64,000 nucleotides of DNA, taken from Christensenella minuta. GTDB taxonomy: Bacteria > Bacillota > Clostridia > Christensenellales > Christensenellaceae. Position 1 is the first letter of the stretch. Each line of letters begins with the position of its first letter. Location: assembly GCF_003628755.1 (NCBI RefSeq), contig NZ_CP029256.1:2747585-2811584 (forward strand). The letters run 5' to 3'. The translations under genes were made by a program, and so were the position numbers. The notes below the pieces were generated by a model that saw nothing but the letters and a program-made list of their open reading frames with translations, had not been told where the DNA came from and searched no databases. Shown here in pieces: positions 59,858-64,000 of this stretch.

Positions 59858-60718
59858 ATGGCAATGAAAGTACTTATAACAGGCGTAAAAGGACAGCTCG
59901 GGTACGATGTGGTGCGGCATCTTGATGCGCGCGGCATTGAGAACCGGGGCGTTGATATTGAAGACTTCGACCTGACGGACGAAGCGGCTGTGCGCGCGTA
60001 CATTGGCGAATACAAGCCCACGTGCATCGTGCACTGCGCGGCCTATACCGCGGTGGACCGCGCGGAAGCCGACAGCGAGACCTGCTATGCCGTCAACGTC
60101 ACGGGCACGAAAAACGTGGCGCTTGCCGCGAAGGACGTGGGCTCCGAACTGCTCTACGTCAGCACGGATTATGTATTCGACGGGTTTTCCCGGGAAACGC
60201 CGTGGGAAGCGGATGATCCCAAAGACCCGCAGAACGTGTATGGCAAGACCAAATACGAGGGTGAGCTCGAGGTACAAAAGCTCCTCGATCAGTATTATAT
60301 CGTGCGGATTTGCTGGGTGTTTGGCAAAAACGGCAATAATTTTGTAAAGACCATGCTGCGCCTCGCGCAGTCGCATGACGAAATCTCCGTGGTGTGCGAT
60401 CAGCACGGCGCGCCCACCTACACCTACGACGTGGCCCGGCTCCTGTGTGACGTGATCGCGTCCCACAAGTACGGCGTTTACCAGGCGCCCAACGAGGGAG
60501 ATATCACGTGGTACGATTTCGCGGTGGAGATTTTCCGGCAAGCGGGGAAAGATACGAAAGTGATCCCGGTCTCCACGGAGGAATATGCGAAAAAGAACCC
60601 TGCGGCTGCGTCGCGTCCCAAAAATTCGCGGCTGTCGAGGAAGTCGCTGGACGAGGCGGGCTTCTCCCGTCTTCCCGATTATAAGGACGCGCTCGCGCGG
60701 TACCTGAAAGAGCTGTGA
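59858..60718 (+). CDS. rmlD: dTDP-4-dehydrorhamnose reductase
   Basis: 286 aa, extended SDR. GVKGQLGYDV, NCAAYTAVDRAE-type block (HCAAYTAVDRAE), STDYVFDG, and YGKTKYEGE active-site Tyr/Lys. Final NAD(P)H-dependent step to dTDP-L-rhamnose. ATG 59858 follows AGAGGGA; ATG 59864 is possible. Confidence 0.96.
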   Translation: MAMKVLITGVKGQLGYDVVRHLDARGIENRGVDIEDFDLTDEAAVRAYIGEYKPTCIVHCAAYTAVDRAEADSETCYAVNVTGTKNVALAAKDVGSELLYVSTDYVFDGFSRETPWEADDPKDPQNVYGKTKYEGELEVQKLLDQYYIVRICWVFGKNGNNFVKTMLRLAQSHDEISVVCDQHGAPTYTYDVARLLCDVIASHKYGVYQAPNEGDITWYDFAVEIFRQAGKDTKVIPVSTEEYAKKNPAAASRPKNSRLSRKSLDEAGFSRLPDYKDALARYLKEL

Positions 60719-60721
60719 GCT

Positions 60722-61639
60722 ATGGAACCCCTGATTTCCGTCGTCATTCCATCCTATAATTACGAAGCCTATATCGGCCACGCCATCGAAACCGTGGCAG
60801 CGCAGAGCTACCGCAATCTTGAGCTCATCGTGATCGACGACTGCTCGCAGGACCGAAGCTTTGAGAAGGTAAATAAGCTTGCCGGGAACGAACTCCTGCG
60901 GGAGCGTTTTTCCGGGCGGGTTACGGTGCGCAAAAACAGGCATAACTTGGGCGCGCACGCGACCATCAATGAAGGGATCGCAGCGGCAAACGGCGAATAC
61001 TTCGCTATCCTCAATGCGGACGACCTTTTCGAGGTAAACCGTTTTTCCGCGCTGATGGAGGAAATGCGGCGCAAAGGAGCCATGTGGGGCTTTTCGCGCG
61101 TTCGGTGTATCGGCCCGGACGGAGGGCCGCTTAACACAGAGCAGGCGCGTTTGTTTGAGCGGATACAGGATAAGCTCTCCGGCAAGCGTTTTGCGGCGCT
61201 CGCGGCGGTGGCGGAAAATGTGGGAATTTCCACGGGCAACCTGCTTTTTTCCCGCCGGCTCTTTGACGGGATCGGCGGCTTCAAAAACTATAAATACGTG
61301 CATGACTACGATTTTTTCCTGCGGGCCTGCCTGTACGACGAGCCTGTCTTCACGGCGGAAACGTCCTACCTGTACCGCCTGCACGGGGAGAACTCTTTCC
61401 TTTCCCTGCACGGAGAGGGGATACGGGAAAACCGTGTCGTGTGGCTGGAATTTTACCGCGCCGTACAAAAAGGGGAGATCGCCAACCGGACGATCCTGCA
61501 AAACCCGGCGTATGTGCAGGAGTTTTACGAAGCGGTGAGCGCGGAAGGCGAAAAAAAGCGCGCACTGTGGAAGCTGGCAAGAAATCCGCTTATACGCGCG
61601 GGCCTGAAGCTTTTCAAGGCCAAATACCGTATGGACTGA
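60722..61639 (+). CDS. Family 2 glycosyltransferase
   Basis: 305-aa GT-A enzyme starting with ISVVIPSYNYEAYIGHAIETV; IDDCSQDRS and DxD-type LNADDLFE bind the nucleotide-sugar and metal. C-terminal Arg/Lys-rich helix (LIRAGLKLFKAKYRMD) may touch the membrane. It starts 3 bases after rmlD. Transfers a sugar, possibly rhamnose, in the same wall-polysaccharide pathway; donor and acceptor unknown. Confidence 0.88.
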   Translation: MEPLISVVIPSYNYEAYIGHAIETVAAQSYRNLELIVIDDCSQDRSFEKVNKLAGNELLRERFSGRVTVRKNRHNLGAHATINEGIAAANGEYFAILNADDLFEVNRFSALMEEMRRKGAMWGFSRVRCIGPDGGPLNTEQARLFERIQDKLSGKRFAALAAVAENVGISTGNLLFSRRLFDGIGGFKNYKYVHDYDFFLRACLYDEPVFTAETSYLYRLHGENSFLSLHGEGIRENRVVWLEFYRAVQKGEIANRTILQNPAYVQEFYEAVSAEGEKKRALWKLARNPLIRAGLKLFKAKYRMD

Positions 61640-61664
61640 TTTTTTCCCAAAAATAGATTTTACG

Positions 61665-61693
61665 GGAAAGCAGGAGTGCTTTTCCTTTTTTTT
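61665..61693 (+). terminator. Terminator of the rhamnose operon
   Basis: GGAAAGCA (61665-61672) pairs with TGCTTTTCC (one bulged T) around GGAG, then eight T. Confidence 0.9.
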
Positions 61694-61792
61694 GTAATTT
61701 TGGCAGCGTCCCTTGTTGCCGCACCGCGATTGTGTTAAGATAATGCTTACGCTGCAATGAAAGACCATAGGCGTCGGAAAGGGGAACACGGT

Positions 61793-63205
61793 ATGGAAAA
61801 GACGATCGGCCACAAGCAAATGCTGAAGCTGTTTCTTACGATCGCACTGCCTGTAGCGCTGCAAAATCTGTTGACCTATGCCGTGGGCCTGATGGATTCT
61901 ATCATGGTCGGCTCGCTTGGTGAAGTACAGCTTTCCGCGGTCACGGTGGCAGGCCAGCCCTTCTTCCTTTTTATGATGTGCATGTTCGGCCTTTCCTCCG
62001 GTGCGTGCGTCCTGATCTCGCAGTATTGGGGCAAGAAAGATAAAGATACGATCTCGCGGATATTCGGTATCGTCCTGCGGATCGCGGTGCTCGTGGGCGT
62101 GGGCGTCACGGCGGTGGCCCTTCTCTTTCCGCACGGGGTCATGGGCCTTTATACCAACGAACAGCCTGTCATCGAATACGGCGTGCAGTACCTGCGTGTC
62201 GTTGCCTTTTCCTATATTCCCTTTGCGTTCACAAACGGCTACCTTACCTGTGTACGCAGCGTGGAGCGCGTAAAGATTGCGGTCGTCACCTACAGCATTT
62301 CGTTTGTTGTGAACGTATTCTTCAATTATATGTTTATCTTTGGCAAATTTGGCGCGCCGGCCCTCGGCGTCGCGGGCGCGGGCGTGGGAACCATCATTGC
62401 CCGCGCGGCGGAACTTGTTATCGTGCTCCTGTACGCGCTCAAAAAGGAGACGCGCGTTACCCTGAAATGGGGCTATATCGTAAAAAACGAAAAATGGATT
62501 CTGCACGACTATATGAAATTTTCCATGCCTGTACTGGTCAACGAAATGATGTGGGCGGTCGGTTCGTCGGCGACCACCGCCATCCTCGGGCGCATGAGCG
62601 TTTCGGCGGTCGCGGCGGTCAGCATCGTTTCGACCGCATTCCAGATCGTCACGGTATTCATCTACGGCGCGGCTTCCGCAACGTTGGTCATCGTAGGCAA
62701 ATATATCGGGGAACGGAAATTCGCGCTGGCGCGCAAAAGCGCAAACTGGCTGGTGGTCGCCAATATCGTCATTGCGGCGGCAACCGCCGCCGTATTCCTG
62801 CTTTTAAAAGACACCTTCATGGGCTTTTATACGATTACGCTCGAAACGCGCGAGGCGCTCGACATGACGATGGTCGTGGCAGCGGTGATAATCCTTTTCT
62901 ATGCGGTCAACATGGCGTGCATCGTGGGTGTGTTCCGAGGCGGCGGCGATACGGTTTTTGCCATGCTCCTCGATATCATCGCCATGTGGGGCGTCGCCGT
63001 GCCGCTGGGCGCACTCGGCGCATTTGCGTGGGGGCTGTCCATTCCGCTGGTCTATTTCCTCCTGCGCTCTGACGAGGTCGTCAAGGCCTTCGTCTGTCTC
63101 GTACGCATGAAGAGCGGCAAGTGGCTGCGCGTAGTTACGCGCAATGCGGACGGGACAGGAGGCGCCGGGCCCATGCCGCCGGAATCAAGCCAGGTACTGG
63201 AATGA
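61793..63205 (+). CDS. MATE-family efflux transporter
   Basis: 470-aa membrane protein with about 12 hydrophobic segments in two halves. YAVGLMDSIMVGSLGEVQLSAV in the first and GVFRGGGDTVFAMLLD in the second are typical of MATE/NorM proteins. ATG 61793 follows AAAGGGGA. Monocistronic between two terminators; drug or metabolite export, substrate unknown. Confidence 0.93.
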   Translation: MEKTIGHKQMLKLFLTIALPVALQNLLTYAVGLMDSIMVGSLGEVQLSAVTVAGQPFFLFMMCMFGLSSGACVLISQYWGKKDKDTISRIFGIVLRIAVLVGVGVTAVALLFPHGVMGLYTNEQPVIEYGVQYLRVVAFSYIPFAFTNGYLTCVRSVERVKIAVVTYSISFVVNVFFNYMFIFGKFGAPALGVAGAGVGTIIARAAELVIVLLYALKKETRVTLKWGYIVKNEKWILHDYMKFSMPVLVNEMMWAVGSSATTAILGRMSVSAVAAVSIVSTAFQIVTVFIYGAASATLVIVGKYIGERKFALARKSANWLVVANIVIAAATAAVFLLLKDTFMGFYTITLETREALDMTMVVAAVIILFYAVNMACIVGVFRGGGDTVFAMLLDIIAMWGVAVPLGALGAFAWGLSIPLVYFLLRSDEVVKAFVCLVRMKSGKWLRVVTRNADGTGGAGPMPPESSQVLE

Positions 63206-63229
63206 GCCGAACAGGCTCATTTTCTTTTT
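63201..63229 (+). terminator. Terminator overlapping the MATE stop codon
   Basis: AATGAGCC/GGCTCATT (8 bp) with loop GAACA, followed by a T-rich run. The MATE stop TGA at 63203-63205 lies in the left arm. Confidence 0.85.
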
Positions 63230-63241
63230 CCGGGGAAACCA

Positions 63242-64000
<759 letters not shown>

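Noticed and set aside
59855-62506. An 883-codon open frame on the minus strand opposite rmlD, a glycosyltransferase and part of a MATE gene
   Set aside because: It is antisense to three well-recognised genes, has a His/Arg-rich low-complexity translation and no family resemblance; a GC-rich codon-shadow.

Overview
The window looks like chromosome from a GC-rich Gram-positive anaerobe, most likely a gut member of Clostridia (Bacillota). The evidence is indirect: lipobox-type binding lipoproteins, a sortase-anchored SpaA/Cna-B surface protein, AGGAGG-type ribosome sites, sigmaA promoters of the form TTGACA-N17-TATAAT, a dTDP-rhamnose wall-polysaccharide operon, and a catabolic set typical of fermenters. 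No rRNA, tRNA, CRISPR array, insertion sequence or prophage was seen. I cannot name the genus.

Layout. (1) 1-5831: an RbsABC-type sugar transporter (two permeases, one lipoprotein; the ATPase is presumably upstream of the window) followed by three xylose-isomerase-like TIM-barrel proteins. (2) 5909-10816: a LacI-family regulator divergent from a complete sugar ABC transporter. (3) 10850-16676: a CocE-type hydrolase, an NTF2/SnoaL-like protein, a DUF6379 protein plus a TIM barrel that together look like the two subunits of a C-glycoside deglycosidase, a VOC protein and a MATE transporter. (4) 16851-24284: cupin, 3-hydroxyacyl-CoA-dehydrogenase-like enzyme, cyclase-family hydrolase, beta-keto-acid cleavage enzyme, CoA transferase A/B, SDR, thiolase and SDR. 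This set closely matches what I know of the anaerobic phloroglucinol pathway (reductase, cyclohydrolase, hydroxy-oxo-hexanoate dehydrogenase, triacetate lyase, then acetoacetate to acetyl-CoA). It closes with a clear terminator.

(5) 24551-33584: housekeeping and metal genes: the surface protein (minus strand), htpG, a degraded DUF1254 fragment, a 60-aa zinc-ribbon protein, an HMA metal chaperone, and a heterodimeric ABC transporter with a DtxR-family regulator. The chaperone and ABC promoters each carry an identical TTAGCTTATGCTAAC box. (6) 33981-44908: DeoR regulator, FGGY kinase, a third sugar ABC transporter, three tandem DeoC-family aldolase paralogues with different active sites, two VOC proteins, a ketose 3-epimerase-like TIM barrel and an SDR. 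(7) 44979-47281 (minus): a second DeoR regulator and an orphan sugar-type ABC ATPase with a damaged first nucleotide site. (8) 47822-55177: a fourth sugar ABC transporter with PfkB kinase, PIG-L deacetylase, NagB and a Gfo/Idh/MocA oxidoreductase, probably for an N-acetylated amino sugar. (9) 55256-64000: HAD phosphatase, glycosyltransferase, rmlA-rmlC-rmlB-rmlD, second glycosyltransferase, MATE transporter and the start of an alpha-amylase cut by the window edge.

Taken together, regions 1-4 suggest a plant-polyphenol C-glycoside utilisation island: import of the glycoside or sugar, cleavage of the C-C glycosidic bond, and fermentation of a phloroglucinol-type ring to acetyl-CoA. The individual enzyme families are well supported. 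Their assembly into this pathway is inference, and the 3-oxidation enzyme expected for C-deglycosylation has only a distant candidate (54149-55177).
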